A stretch of 64,000 bases of DNA from Megalobrama amblycephala (Eukaryota > Chordata > Actinopteri > Cypriniformes > Xenocyprididae). Shown here piece by piece: positions 40,540 to 52,689 of this stretch; position 1 is the first letter of the stretch; each line of letters starts with the position of its first letter. The translations under genes and the position numbers were made by a program. Below the pieces are notes generated by a model. The model did not search any database, was not told the DNA's origin, and saw nothing but the letters and a program-made list of their open reading frames with translations. The stretch spans positions 2,888,754 through 2,952,753 of the forward strand of contig NC_063062.1 in the NCBI RefSeq assembly GCF_018812025.1, given 5' to 3'.

Positions 40540-42140
40540 TTTCTATGGTTTTCTATGAGAGGAAAACTCCTCTGTGTAACTTTACCTGCGGGTGTCGCTG
40601 TTGGGTAGTGTTCCTTAAGAAATACGCGTGACCTGCGCTCTTTTTAATGTCATAATTTGTAATATTTGTGTTGTTTTATATGTAGTATGGATTATTTTCT
40701 CATCCTATTTTTTTGAGGAGGCACTGCCTTCTTGCCTACTCGGAGGAAACGCCCCTGCTGCTAGCATATGGTAAACGTGAACTGTTTATGCTGAAGGAGA
40801 TCGCAGGCCTTTGTGCGTCAGACTCATCGTCTATTTTCGATTGTGTGACGCATCAGTTATTTCAGTTGGACTGTCCCCGTGCATCTGAAGCAGAAGAGGA
40901 TCAAAGCATCATGTAATCTCTTCTCGGCGCGACTTGGAGTGTTTTGCTGTAACAACTGAGTGAGTAGCTAACCGGTTTGACGGTGTACTTTAAAAACTGC
41001 GTCATCTGTTTGAGTCACCACCGAATAAGGGCCCCAACGAAATCCAAGCGCTTGGTTTACAAACAGTTGAGCACTTATAAGTGTGAATGTATAATTTAAG
41101 TTACAGTTTGAATTCATAGAGGTTTACAGCTGCAATTTATAACTGATATCATTCACCTGACTGCAGTTTATTTTGCCCTGTGTCTATATCATATAATTTA
41201 CATTATTTAAATGAAGGGGTTTCATTTGATTTTTTTTCTAAAAAGAAAACTAATATTTTATTTCTGTTTTAAGTTTTAGAGCGTTTTGTTTGGCAAAAAA
41301 CAAAACAAAAAAAAAATTCTCTTTGTTACTACTTTTGTATTTGTTTCACTGTATATTTGCATTTAATAATTTGATTACAGTGTAGTTTATAAATAAAACA
41401 GCCCATAGCAAATAGAGAAATTCATTTTATTTAATTAGGAGAACAGTGTACATAATCTATTTTCTTGGTGTATAGTTGACACATTTTTGGAGGCACCGCC
41501 AGCAGATTATAACTTTCCAGAGAAAACCCAGCTTACTCACCATCAATTGCTGAAACCCAGGTCTTGATGATTTAACAGTAGTGTTACATAAAATTTACAA
41601 TAATCATAATATAAATATATTTTCAAAAAAACTCAAGAATTTCGACAATAATGCAATGGACAGTGCAATCAAATAATAATAAAAGTTGTATATTAATATA
41701 ATGATATGATATGTAATAATAAATATCACATATAATATATTATATATAATATAATAGGTACACGAGGAGTCTTGGAACTGCAGAGCACAGGTTTTCTTCA
41801 TCCCTCCTTGAGGTTTGTGTTGTCCTGGTTCCACTGGCTAAAATAGGGAAAAAATATAAATGAACCACGATTAGATGACAGACAATCAAATCACCTGCTC
41901 TTCAGAGATGAGTCGGTTTAGGTTCACTGCATTTGTGATTTAGATTAGTTCATAATATAAACTATAATATAATATAATCTCAGAACTAAACACTAGACAC
42001 TGAACTAAGGACAAACAGGAACTTATATACACTGATAACAACAAATAAATGTTGATGTTGTTGTATATACACTGATGATTAACTCAAATGACATACAGCT
42101 GTGATGAGTAGTGCAGTGTCCATGATGACTGATTGTGGTG
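40540..42140. other. Non-coding stretch before DIRS copy 3
   Basis: AT-rich sequence with TATA-type simple repeat near 41,730-41,755. The frames at 40,713-40,916 and 41,604-41,834 show no recognised domain and no convincing splice context. Confidence 0.4.
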
Positions 42141-42194
42141 GGAAAACGTCTCGGTTACGTATGTAACCCTCGTTCCCTGAAGGAGGGAACGGAG

Positions 42195-42385
42195 ACGTAC
42201 GTCAGTAGTGACCGACGAATTGGGATATCGCTAGAGAGCCCTATCAGCTTCGAGTGAACTAAAACAAGCCAATGGAATTGGCGTGCGATATTTGCATAAT
42301 GCGCACCGCCTCCGACAGGTGTATCTAAATAGGAAGCAGATGCAATCGCACTCTGTTTTTCGCTGAGGAGACAACTGGTGTCCGC
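42195..42385. repeat. Left terminal inverted repeat of DIRS copy 3
   Basis: ACGTACGTCAGTAGTGACCG through GGTGTATCTAAATAGGAAGC matches the reverse complement of 48,130-48,325 with few differences. Confidence 0.9.
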
Positions 42386-42418
42386 ACAACAGCGAGGGTA
42401 CAGAAACTGTGGCGACGG

Positions 42419-42532
42419 GACGTACGTCTCCGTTCCCTCCTTCAGGGAACGAGGGTTACATACGTAACCGAGACGTTCCCTTTCAGTCGGTCACGTTCGA
42501 CGTACGTCAGTAGTGACCGACGAATTGGGATC
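42419..42532. repeat. Internal complementary region of DIRS copy 3
   Basis: The sequence reads GGAACGAGGGTTACATACG, then TAACCGAGAC, GTT, then CCCTTTCAGTCGGTCACG. The first part is the reverse complement of the left element end and the second part that of the right element end. In DIRS1-type elements this region templates the closing of the cDNA circle. Confidence 0.88.
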
Positions 42533-43159
42533 CCAAATAAAGCGCCACAGTTACGAAACCCCTTCCAGTGCCCAGTGCAAGCTCTAGCCACCCGTCGCAC
42601 CAATTGGGACGGTGAAGGGGGCGAGCTTACGCCGAGAGAGTCTACTGCTGTTCCGACATACCCACTAAGTAAACTAGACTACACTGGGGAAGCGAACCCG
42701 TAGGGGATGCTGCGGAGGCCACTACCTACCCAATGGGGGAGGAGTTTACGTGGAGAATACACATATGGACTGGCCCGGGGGGCAGTATGCATATGGAATC
42801 CCTGGGATGGCTCCACCTGGGTAGGGGGAGACTCATCTGACAGGTGACAGCAGAGCTGGCTCTGCTAAGGGAAAGACACGGACTCGGCCCGTAGGGAGTT
42901 TTAAACCGTGGATGAATACACATATGGGACCGCTCACGTAGAGGAGTCACGACATATGGGCCCCAGCCAACAGACAGCGTCAGCGACGGATGTAGGCCTG
43001 GCATCAGACACTCCGCAATGTCCGAGCCGAAGGGGGAGGCGGAGGAACTCGACAGGGTTCGCCAAGCGGGGAACACGACTGGAGTAAAAAGTATGCACGT
43101 ATCCGGCCAAGGGGCGGGAATGGCATTGCAAGCCGACACTTAGAGCGGGTACAACACGT

Positions 43160-44380
43160 CTACCGACTAGTGGATGCGAGTACACGTGAAGATACCAGCT
43201 CTACACGTAGGCTATAAAACCTAGCAAACGTGTTAGGTGTCGCCCAGCCCGCAGCTCTACAGATATCTGTCAGTGAGGCGCCATGAGCCAGCGCCCAGGA
43301 AGAGGCCACCCCTCTGGTGGAGTGGGCTCTCAACCTGAGCGGGCAAGGCACGCCCTGGGATTCATACGCCAAGGCGATGGCATCCACTATCCAGTGGGCC
43401 ATCCTCTGCTTGGAGACAGCCTTTCCCTTCTGCTGGCCTCCGTAACAGACAAAGAGCTGATCTGAGGTCCTGAAGCTTCGCGTTCTGTCCACATACACAC
43501 GCAGAGCGCGGACGGGACAGAGCAAAGCTAGGGCTGGGTCTGCCTCCTCCGAGGGCAGCGCTTGCAGGTTCACTACCTGATCTCTGAAGGGAGTGGTAGG
43601 AACCTTGGGCACGTATCCAGGCCGGGGTCTCAGGATGATGTGAGAATCACCGGGCCCGAACTCTAGGCACGCTTCGTCGACCGAAAACGCATGCAGGTCC
43701 CCTACCCTCTTAAGGGAAGCCAATGCGACCAGAAGGACAGTTTTCAGAGACATTAGTTTCAGGTCGACTGATCGCAAGGGCTCAAAGGGATGACCCCGGA
43801 GAGCTGAGAGAACCAGGGTCAGATCCCAAGAGGGTACGGAGGAAGGGCGAGGAGGATTCAGTCTCCTTGCCCCCCTCAGGAACCTGACGATCAGATCGTG
43901 TTTCCCCAGGGACTTACCCTCAACTGCGTGGTGATGTGCAGCGATAGCGGCAACATACACCTTCAGGGTGGAGGGAGACAGCCTTCGCTCCAACCCTTCT
44001 TGCAGGAAGGAAAGCACAGATCTGACCGAGCATGATCGGGGGTCCTCTCGGCGAGAGGCGCACTATTCGACGAACAGGTTCCACTTCAGCGCGTAGAGGC
44101 TCCTAGTGCAAGGAGCTCTAGCGGAAGTGATGGTGTCTACGACCGCTTGCGGGAGATCACTCAGAACCTCCGCATCCCGTCCAGGGACCACACGTGGAGG
44201 TTCCACAGATCGGGACGCGGGTGCCACAGGGTGCCCCGTCTCTGAGTCAGGAGGTCCTTCCTCAGAGGAATCGGCCAGGGAGGGGCTGTCGCGAGGAGGA
44301 TGAGGTCCGAGAACCAGGTCCGAGTGGGCCAGTACGGAGCCACTAACAAGACCTGCTCCCCGTCCTCCCTGACCTTGCAC
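43160..44380 (-). pseudogene. Tyrosine recombinase of DIRS copy 3 with one nonsense codon
   Basis: The same reading frame runs from 44,380 to 43,160 with a single TAG at about 44,065 where copy 1 has a Trp codon (WNLFIEW versus WNLFVE-stop). Downstream, LKRVGDLHAF, AHSTRGVASSWALAHG and TPNTFARFYSL hold the catalytic Arg, H-x-x-R and Tyr. Confidence 0.85.
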
Positions 44381-44399
44381 AGGAGTTGTGCGAGAAGGC

Positions 44400-46543
44400 T
44401 CACTGGGGGAAACGCATATTTGCGTAGACCCTGGGGCCAGCTGTGTGCCAGGGCATCCGTGCCGAGCGTGCCGCCGTCAGGGAATAGAACCACTGGCAGT
44501 GGGCAGTTTCTGGGGAGGCAAACAGGTCTACCTGGGCCTCGCCGAAATGCTGCCAAATCAGCTGAACCGCCTGGGGGTGGAGCCGCCACTCGCCCGCAAG
44601 TGGAGGCTGCCGTGACAGCTCGTCGGCTGCACGGTTGAGCACACCTGGGACATGAGTGGCCCGAAGGGACCTCAGTTGCTTCTGACTCCACAACAAGAGA
44701 TGGCGGGCGAGTTGCGACATGCGACGGGAGCGTAGACCACCTTGATGGTTGATGTACGCAACGGCCGCAGTGCTGTCCGAGCGGACCAGTACGTGCTTGT
44801 CTGACAGCAGCTCCTTGAAGCGGCTCAGTGCAAGACATACTGCTAGCAACTCCAGGCAATTGATATGCCAATGCAGCTGAGGCCCCGTCCAAAGACCCGA
44901 CACTGCATGCCCGTTGTACGTGGCCCCCCATCCCGTGGCAGAGACGTCTGTGGAGACCACAGCATGCCTGGACACTTGTTCGAGGGGTACTCCGGCCCGC
45001 AGGAACGAAGGATCCGAGCACCGGATGAGGGTGCGACGGCAGCTCGGTGTCACGGGGACACGGAGCGTGCCGCGCTGCCACGCCCATCTCGGGACCCGGC
45101 CGCGGAGCCAGTGTTGAAGCGGCCTCATATGGAGCAATCCGAGCGGCGTTACCGCGGCTGCAGATGCCATATGCCCCAGGAGCCTCCGAAATACTTTCAG
45201 TGGGGCCGCTGTCCTGCGCTTGAGCGTGCTCAGGCAGGTCAACACCGACTGGATGCGTTCCTCGGTGAGGCGCGCAGTCCGGGCGACCGAGTCTAGCTCG
45301 AGACCGAGACAAGAGATCCTCTGCCCGGGGGAGAGTTGCTCTTGTCCCAGTTGACCCGAAGCCCCAACCGGCTGAGGTGAGCTAAAACCATATCCCTGTG
45401 TTCGCACAACTGCGCTCGCGAGCTGGCCAGGATCAACCAGTCGTCGAGGTAGTTGAGAATATGAACGCCTTGTTCCTTGAGGGGAACAATGGCTGCCTCC
45501 GCATCCTTCGTGAAGACGCGGGGCGACAGGGCCAGCCTGAAGGGTAGGACTTTGTACTGATATGCTCGACCCTCGAACGCAAACCGTAGAAAGGGTCTGT
45601 GGCGAGGCAGAATCGAGACATGAAAGTACGCGTCCTTCAGGTCGATCGCTGCAAACCAATCCCGGGGACGGACGCATTCGAAAACGCGCTTCTGCGCATC
45701 TTGAACAGCAACTTGTAAAGGTACCGGTTCAAGACGCACAGATCCAGGATTGGCCATAGCCCACCGCCCTTTTTGGTACAATGAAGTAGGGGGCTGTAAA
45801 ACCCCGACTTCATATCGGCTGGAGGGACCGGCTCGATTGCATCCTTCGCCAGGAGGACAGCAATCTCCGCCCGGAGAACAGGTGCGTTGTCCAGTGACAC
45901 CTGAGTGTAGTGGACACCCCTGAAAACCGGGGGACGCCGGGCGAACTGAATCGCATAGCCGAGTCTGATGGTACGAATGAGCCAGCTGGACAGGCTGGGG
46001 AGCGCTATCCACGCTTCCAGACACCGAGCCAGCGGGACCAAAGGCACCACAGACGCACCGGGGGTGGGGCAGCGAGGCAGAGTACGGGGACCCGACTCGG
46101 ACGGCATGGGAGCGGCCCGGAGTGTGGTCAGACTCTGCGAGGCAGCAGTGCGTATGGGAGACGGCGCACGGGGCGCGGCCTGCGCCATCACACTGCCACC
46201 CGCTGGCGATGTGAGGGGGGGCTGCGCGTGACAAGGCAGGGCCTCGCACGCTGACAGCCGCAAGCAGAGTACGGGGACCCGACTCGGACGGCATGGGAGC
46301 GGCCCGGAGTGTGGTCAGACTCTGCGAGGTAGCAGTGTGAATGGGAGACGGCACATGGGGTGCGGCCTGAACCACCACACTGGAACCTGCTGGTGAAGTG
46401 AGAGAGGGCTGAGAGTGGCAAGGGGGGGCCTTGCATACTACCAGCCACACCCTCTTGGGACCTGGAGGATCAGATAACAGTTCTATTCGTGGGTACCGCT
46501 GGACTCCGGAGAGCCAGTGGCAGAACAGACCAGAAATCTCCAC
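44400..46543 (-). pseudogene. RT / RNase H of DIRS copy 3, frameshifted
   Basis: The RT motifs are divided between frames: KKGGGLWPILDLCVLNR in one, then DLKDAYFHVSILPRHRPF and YLDDWLIL in another, with a shift near 45,690. RNase H (STDVSATGWGA, CLELLAVCLAL, VRSDSTAAVAYINHQGG) and the C-terminal QVDLFAS segment are intact in a third stretch (44,400-45,350). A 187-bp tandem duplication lies upstream (46,077-46,450). Confidence 0.85.
46077..46450. repeat. 187-bp tandem duplication in DIRS copy 3
   Basis: GCAGAGTACGGGGACCCGAC begins at 46,077 and again at 46,264; the following 180 bases are alike, with scattered differences. The unit is not a multiple of three, so the duplication shifts the frame. 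Confidence 0.85.
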
Positions 46544-46549
46544 CCGGCC

Positions 46550-47900
46550 CTCCTCCGGGGAAAGAACTGTTTACTTCAGCTGCAGGTCACCATATCCCCA
46601 GGACCGCCTCCTGCTAACCAACTGGGTTGGCTGCGGGAGAGCGGGCTGGGTTTTAGGCCAGCTTGTGAGATGAGCACATCGAGAAAGTGTACTTGACGAT
46701 GACACATCCCAGCAAGACCAGCCAGGGGTGTTTCCGGACCACCATGGTGGACATTGTCTGGCCAGAGGCCTGCGCTATGACCTGTATCATGCGTAGCTCA
46801 ACCCTGACTCAGAACTACCCACATGCAATGAGTGCTTTGGCCTACCACGGACTTGCCGGTGGCCAGGACCCATGCAGGGCAGAGGTGGTGTGCCCGTAGC
46901 ACTGCGACCCCACCCTAAAGGGTAGTGAGAGAGAAAAAACTTGTAATGCAGATTATGGCCCCCTTGGCGTTCCATATTTAACACCAAAGAGGCTACAAAA
47001 CTGCCAAGTTTTTCCATGCACGTCCGGGCACAGGGGGCGGGGCAAGGCGAGTGCGCATCACACAACGCCCCAGGGGCCCGGGAAAGCATGGTTGTCAAGT
47101 CTGAATCTGATTCAGCATGAGCACATCACGACTGTGGGATGCTCAGCATCATCTTCATTTTCAGAGCCCAACAATACTCTCTCCAATGTAGCAGTCGACA
47201 TCTGATCCTCTGCTGGAGCTCCGACTAAGACGCTAGGTCCCTCATGAGAAGGACCAGCAATCCAAGCAGAAGCTACCAGCCATGTTGGACAGTGAACGTG
47301 GCCGTCCAACTGGACGACACGCGGCGCACTGGGCGCCGACGTGGCCATGTTTTATTAAACATGAACCACCCACGGACATAGTCACAACATGTTTGCGATG
47401 CACTAGAGGAGTGGGGGGCCCATGGAGAATGGCTCGGCGGGTATAGCCCCACTGTGATCCTCTGGTCACCCAGGCTTATTAACCAAAGTAGTATTTTTCT
47501 TATTCAGAAAAATAAACTAGATCGGGGAATAAGTGAGGGGACTCCACCTCATTAAAGGCGCTCGAGTCTCGACCGTGCATCTAGAGTGCCAGACGACGCG
47601 CAGGGTTGCCATGGCAACGCGCGCTGTCAGCCGGCAGCTCGACGGCACACGGCGCGCTGAACGCTCAAGCCCTTACGAGAAAGGCGAGACAAACAACGCG
47701 CCGACGTGGGCATATTCTCATAAGAGAATATGAACCACCCACAAACACAGTCTCAGCACGCTAAGCAGACATGAGAGAAAGTGATTGAAACGCACAGACA
47801 GAATGACGTCTTGAAAAAGACGCAGTGTCTGTCTGTGAAGCTCTTTTAGAAGGGGAAGAGTCAGCTCTCTCGTGCTGAAGCACACAGGGAGTGACGCGAT
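46550..47900 (-). pseudogene. Decayed gag region of DIRS copy 3
   Basis: Only small pieces of the gag-like protein of copy 1 can be read here, for example around 47,112-47,348, in different frames with stops. There is no long open frame. Confidence 0.6.
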
Positions 47901-48129
47901 GTGTTCAGGTACACCACTCCCCGAACACACCGGGAGGAACCAGCCCAAATCGCAACAGACAACTGCGTTTTATATGGGAATTCAGTTGCTGTTAAAACAG
48001 CAGTTGAGAGCTTAAGCTCAGGCTCCCCGGGAAGCTCGCGACCTCGCTGTTGTGCTTTAACGCCAACACAAACAGACGCTGAATCTCCAAGGCTGTTTAG
48101 TTTCACTCTTGTGAAGTCTGAAGCTGGAC

Positions 48130-48339
48130 ACCAACTGTTGGCTCCGAAGCGAAAGACAGAGTGCGATTGCATCTGCTTCCTATTTATATACACCTGTCGG
48201 AGGCGGTGCGCATTATGCAAATATCGCACGCCAATTCCATTGGCTTGTTTTAGTTCACTCGAAGCTGATAGGGCTCTCTAGCGATATCCCAATTCGTCGG
48301 TCACTACTGACGTACGTCGAACGTGACCGACTGAAAGGG
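48130..48339. repeat. Right terminal repeat and promoter region of DIRS copy 3
   Basis: The inverse of this segment carries CCAATGGAATTGGCG and, farther in, a TATATAAATA box (48,180-48,190, minus strand). It is the promoter side for the minus-strand genes. Confidence 0.8.
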
Positions 48340-48342
48340 AAC

Positions 48343-49085
48343 AGAACAAAGGAGCACATGTGACAGAATGAAAACCAAATCAAACATAACATGACGTGAC
48401 TGTGAAACATAAGAATCAGGTAAACTTTATATTATTTGTTATAAAGTCTCAGTTTTTATAGCTAATTTGCATTATCGCTAGCTATTAAAAGTCTGATATG
48501 TACCGCAGTCCGGTCGGCACAACACCAACAATGACTTCCAGCAGCAGTGCGTATAGACCTATTTTGTGTTTGCAAACAACGATGATGTTTTTAGTTAACC
48601 AACCTTAAAAGTTATCTATGTAAAATGTTATAGGTTTAAACATTATTTCATGCTGTAACTGCTATGTATGTCCCCCATGAACTGCATATGTGAATATTAT
48701 ATAGACTTAGTGTTTACATCAAATTCATGCTTTAATAGTAGACTAATCATCGCAGGTTTCATCAGTCCAGTCTGTGACTTGTATCATAAACGTCTGCGTT
48801 TAGTTTCAAATGGCGTCTTCAATGACAATATTCTATAAAAATAAAGACTATAGTTTTTGCATTTCGGTTCTGACATCCAAGGGCACAATACATTTTTCTC
48901 TTATTCTGTGGATTTTTCCCATTTTCCTCCACTTGTTACCGCTATTTTTCTCCCACCACTGTGCGCATGCAGCTGCAAGTGAAGTAACGGTGACGTCTGC
49001 TCTTAATTGGTATATACAGCAGTGCAGCGATCATTTCTGTACGAGTCTATTTTGCTGTGCTGCACTGCACTGAATTAAAGCAATT
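48343..49085. other. Non-coding stretch
   Basis: No gene or clear mobile-element end was recognised. A frame at 48,810-49,073 shows no domain. Confidence 0.4.
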
Positions 49086-49089
49086 AAAA

Positions 49090-49375
49090 TAGAGATGGGA
49101 CGGATTTGAGGTTTGACTGACAGTTTAAGGATCCAATAGAGTTACGAGGTTTTGGCACAAGCTTGGCATACTTGATAACCTGCCACGGGCACACTGGTGC
49201 TTTTGTACGGTTGAATGAACATTTTGTATATCTCCCTATTTCTGACACACCCATTTCAGGTCTTGCTGTCTCTACTAATGAGCACATGAGTTGAATCAGG
49301 TGTGATAGATGAGGGAGACATACAAAATGTGCAGGGCTGGGGGTCCTCCCGGACAGGTTTGGGAACCACTGTATT
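49090..49375. repeat. Dispersed repeat ending AATGTGCAGGGCTGGGGGTC
   Basis: The block from ATAGAGATGGGACGGATTTG to GGTTTGGGAACCACTGT has the look of a fish DNA element that I have met in other cyprinid sequence. No coding frame. Confidence 0.45.
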
Positions 49376-49577
49376 AGTGCATAATATGGATTGAGTGAAA
49401 GTTACATTAATACGCCTTTAGATGGCGGCAACACTTTACAGGTGAATGAGTCAGTGAGTCACAAGAGACTTTTAAATTGAAAGGAACTTTTGCAAATGAA
49501 GCTGTTTTTGCGCTGTAGGCTATGTTATGGAAAATTCCCTTCGCTGTAACAAAGAGAACCCAAGATGCGACACTTTC

Positions 49578-49760
49578 AGTGCGTTCCAAATGGGATATAT
49601 CGCCCTCCGAAGGGTACTTCGGAGTGAAAACAATCATTGACGCCATATTGAAGGGTCGTTCCAAACCAAAGTGCTCAAAACTGGCCGCTTCAAAGGGCCC
49701 TTCTGAATGAAGGATTTCGAAGGGTACAACTGATGGACACTTCGGGCCCCCATGATCCTT
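49578..49760. repeat. Short MITE-like repeat (CAGTGCGTTCCAAATGGGAT)
   Basis: GC-rich stretch with repeated CGAAGGGTAC and CCAAA motifs in both orientations. It resembles hairpin MITEs of the CAGTGCGTTCC type; borders are approximate. Confidence 0.45.
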
Positions 49761-50032
49761 TGCACAGGGAAGTTGTTTGACGTCACAGAATGGGTACAGG
49801 AGGCTCGGAGTTCGATTTTACCTATAAATGTATGTATATTATTTTTCTATATTACTGTAATATTTACACGAGTTACACATTATTATGGTCAAAACTACAT
49901 TGTACTTCAACAAAAATACTTTACAGCTCCCTTTATCAGTCCATCCAAATGCGATAAACCAAAAATAAATAAATAAACTAACGTTAAACAAAGGGCGCAG
50001 CTTGCACAATCTACTCCTCTTTGATTGTCTTG

Positions 50033-50736
50033 TTAATGCCGAGTTCAGACTGCACGATTTTCAAAGTAGTCGGGTCACTGTTCTTTTCACACTGCATGAC
50101 TATCTTGGCCAGCATTCAGTCGCTGCTGTGTTCAATCTGCACGATGGATCGGCGACAGGTTTCACACTGCATGACTTTACAATAGGAAGAATTGCCGACA
50201 ACTCTGATGACACGCGAGATGTGACAAGGAAACAACGCGATATCACGCATACAAGACCGGAGTTCTCACGTGAGACTGGGACTATTATTAAAAATGGTAT
50301 CCTGCAAGAAGCTTGCAATATGAATTGCCTATGCGCTGATATGCAGCGAAAACAAGAAAAAGGAAAGAAGAATATGGAGGAGGCTGTTGGGTAGACGCTG
50401 ATATTGTGGTCTATAACTCCTCCCCGAACTCCCCGCTGCTCTGTATCTTGTTCTCTCATTGGCTGTCGGTCATCGCCGATGTAGTTTTCAGTCAGAACAC
50501 TTTTCACACTGCAGGATTTTGAATCGCAGACAGGTCCAGATATTTAGCATGCCAAATATCTCACGGGCGTCGGCGATTCTCTCAGATCGCCTCTTTGCTC
50601 ATTCACACTGCGCGATTGTCACCCGCGTGAACGAGCACCGATTTGCCTGTGATTTCGGGCATTTATTGGCGATTTCTCAAAACCTGTCGGTGAGCCAAAA
50701 TCAGGGCTAAAATTATGCAGTCTGAACTCGGCTTAA
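50033..50736. mobile_element. MITE with GCCGAGTTCAGACTGCA termini
   Basis: The left end GCCGAGTTCAGACTGCACG (50,038) and the inverse of the right end (GCCGAGTTCAGACTGCATAA, to 50,732) are inverted repeats. TTAA lies at 50,033-50,036 and 50,733-50,736. Inner motifs TTCACACTGC(A/G) recur. About 695 bp, no coding frame that I trust. Confidence 0.75.
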
Positions 50737-50770
50737 GATGACGCTGAAGTGCATTCCCAAAGAAGAGTGT

Positions 50771-51300
50771 TATAACACATGATGCATTGCTGTGTCCATT
50801 ATCCCATAATTCACACTTTTGGACACTTTTGCTTTAACGCACATTAGACAACACTGCAAAATCAAGCTGTTATATTCATATATGTATTGTCCAACATTCC
50901 CATTTTTTTCTGATGCATGACCTGAATTTAATTTCATATGTTGGTAATAATTCAGTGTTTATAAACCTTTTAAAGAATTTTAACCCAAACTGACTGGGTT
51001 TCTAGAGAGCAAAGGTTTTGTGTAAAAAGTGGAAGACTTAAACACAAAGTGTGTAAAATAAACTGTTAAAAGGATTTGATGATCACTATGATAGTATTTT
51101 ATTCTGTGTTGTCATCATTCAGGTTGGATTTCAGCTTTAATGTACGTTTTGTTTTAACAAAGCAGCTGATATTGCCATAGAAACTAGTGGACTGACGACT
51201 CACTTTCACCACAAAATGGCGAAACGCAGAGCTGCTGCTGGGCGCAGGTGTTACAATGGAACGTTATTGACTGTCGCTTCTTGTTAGTGTATATTCTTTG
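50771..51300. repeat. Arm 2 of a long inverted repeat (partner 37,470-38,001)
   Basis: Reverse complement of 37,470-38,001 with small indels. See the partner entry. Confidence 0.8.
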
Positions 51301-51404
51301 TAAAAAGGACAAATGCAAAGATCGCTTTCCTCAGCGGACATTCAAACAGACTTTTATAATGGATATAAGAATTAATGTTATTTCAGACAGGTAATACTCA
51401 GGCG

Positions 51405-51433
<29 letters not shown>
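51405..51433. repeat. (CT)n microsatellite
   Basis: About fourteen CT units. Confidence 0.9.
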
Positions 51434-51436
<3 letters not shown>

Positions 51437-52689
51437 AATACTGTACAAAATACAATGATGGAGGGACTTAACGTTCCTTCGTTACTAGTTTTGAAGTGAC
51501 GTTTTAGAATTAGTAACGGAGGCTTGGTCCAACTGTCAACTTGAGATTTGTATCCGTGGCGGAAGGAAGTAGTGCTGCACAGAAGACCCGTTGTTGTTCT
51601 TATTTATTTACACACTCGTGCCGTCAAACTGATGTATAAACTAGGGATGCACCGATCCGATATTCAGATCGGTATCGGCTCTGATACTGCCATTTTTGCC
51701 GGATCGGATATCGTCCGGACTAAATCCGATACTGTGCATGTAGTAGTCTGTCCCAGCTAACATCAGACCAGCAGGCCACTGGCGGCCCACCGGCGGACGC
51801 CGCCAACGGTCTGCTGGAATTTTGCTCATCGTTATTCCAGCGGGCCACTGGCGGTAGCCGGCACTTTTCCAACGGTGGTCCGCTATCGAGCCACTGGTTT
51901 GTAATAAATGTTTTCTGGCGGCCCATGGTCGGTCCACGGTTTATCAGTTCCGTACATTAACCACTGTCCTTCCACACTATAATGAATCAATGTACACCAC
52001 TCTCAATAGCAGTTGCAAATTTATTTTTAAATACATTTTCAATGAACAGATTAAATAAATACATACATTTATTCATTTATCAGATGTTTTTAACCAACGT
52101 GAATATTAGTAATGTAAATTAGGAGCATTAAATTCACATTTATTTCTAAATTAACCTTGGTTTTACCACAGCATTTGCAGTAAAAACAACAAAATGAACC
52201 ATGGTTTTACTACAACTATGGTTTATCTATGATTGTTGTTGTAAAACCATAACTACAAAGTGCATGGTTTCAAAACCTATGGTAACTAGTCATGATAACC
52301 ATAGTTGCTACAGTTTTACCATAGTAAAACCATATAGTGCTTTTTACAATATATATTAGTTTCAAAGCAGCTTTACAGAAAGTGCATGTTCAAGATAGCA
52401 AATAGCAAAACATCCTTTAATCAGCCAGAGGAATGTCAATATGACAATAGCTCTAAGATGAAGTCAATTTAAAATCGTGTTCAGTTAAACAGACAAAAGG
52501 ATGCTATCTTCAATATTTTTAAGGGGCAAGTTTGCAGGTTTTCAACACACTTTGTGTTGTTACAATGTTGGTCATATATGTAAATGGAGAATGTTTAATC
52601 TTTCTCTGAGTTACATGTACTGAGATATATGGAAGCTTGTTTCCTCTCAAAAAGGGTTTTTCTCAGAATTGTGAGATTTAAATATCACA

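Larger units (their letters stand above)
42145..48342 (-). mobile_element. Full-length DIRS retrotransposon copy 3
   Basis: Both termini are present. The element starts after AAC (42,145-42,147) with GTCTCGGTTACGTATG and ends with GACTGAAAGGG before AAC (48,340-48,342). Terminal inverted repeats of about 190 bp are at 42,195-42,385 and 48,130-48,325. Internal complementary sequence at 42,419-42,532 is the reverse complement of the two element ends joined across a single GTT, as expected for the circular intermediate of DIRS elements. Coding regions lie on the minus strand: decayed gag (46,550-47,900), RT/RNase H (44,400-46,543) and recombinase (43,160-44,380). Gag and RT are broken, so it is probably immobile by itself. 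Confidence 0.93.

Noticed and set aside
41604..41834. Possible terminal exon after a TTTTAG on the minus strand
   Set aside because: The reading passes into an AT-rich repeat and no homologous motif or matching upstream exon was seen.
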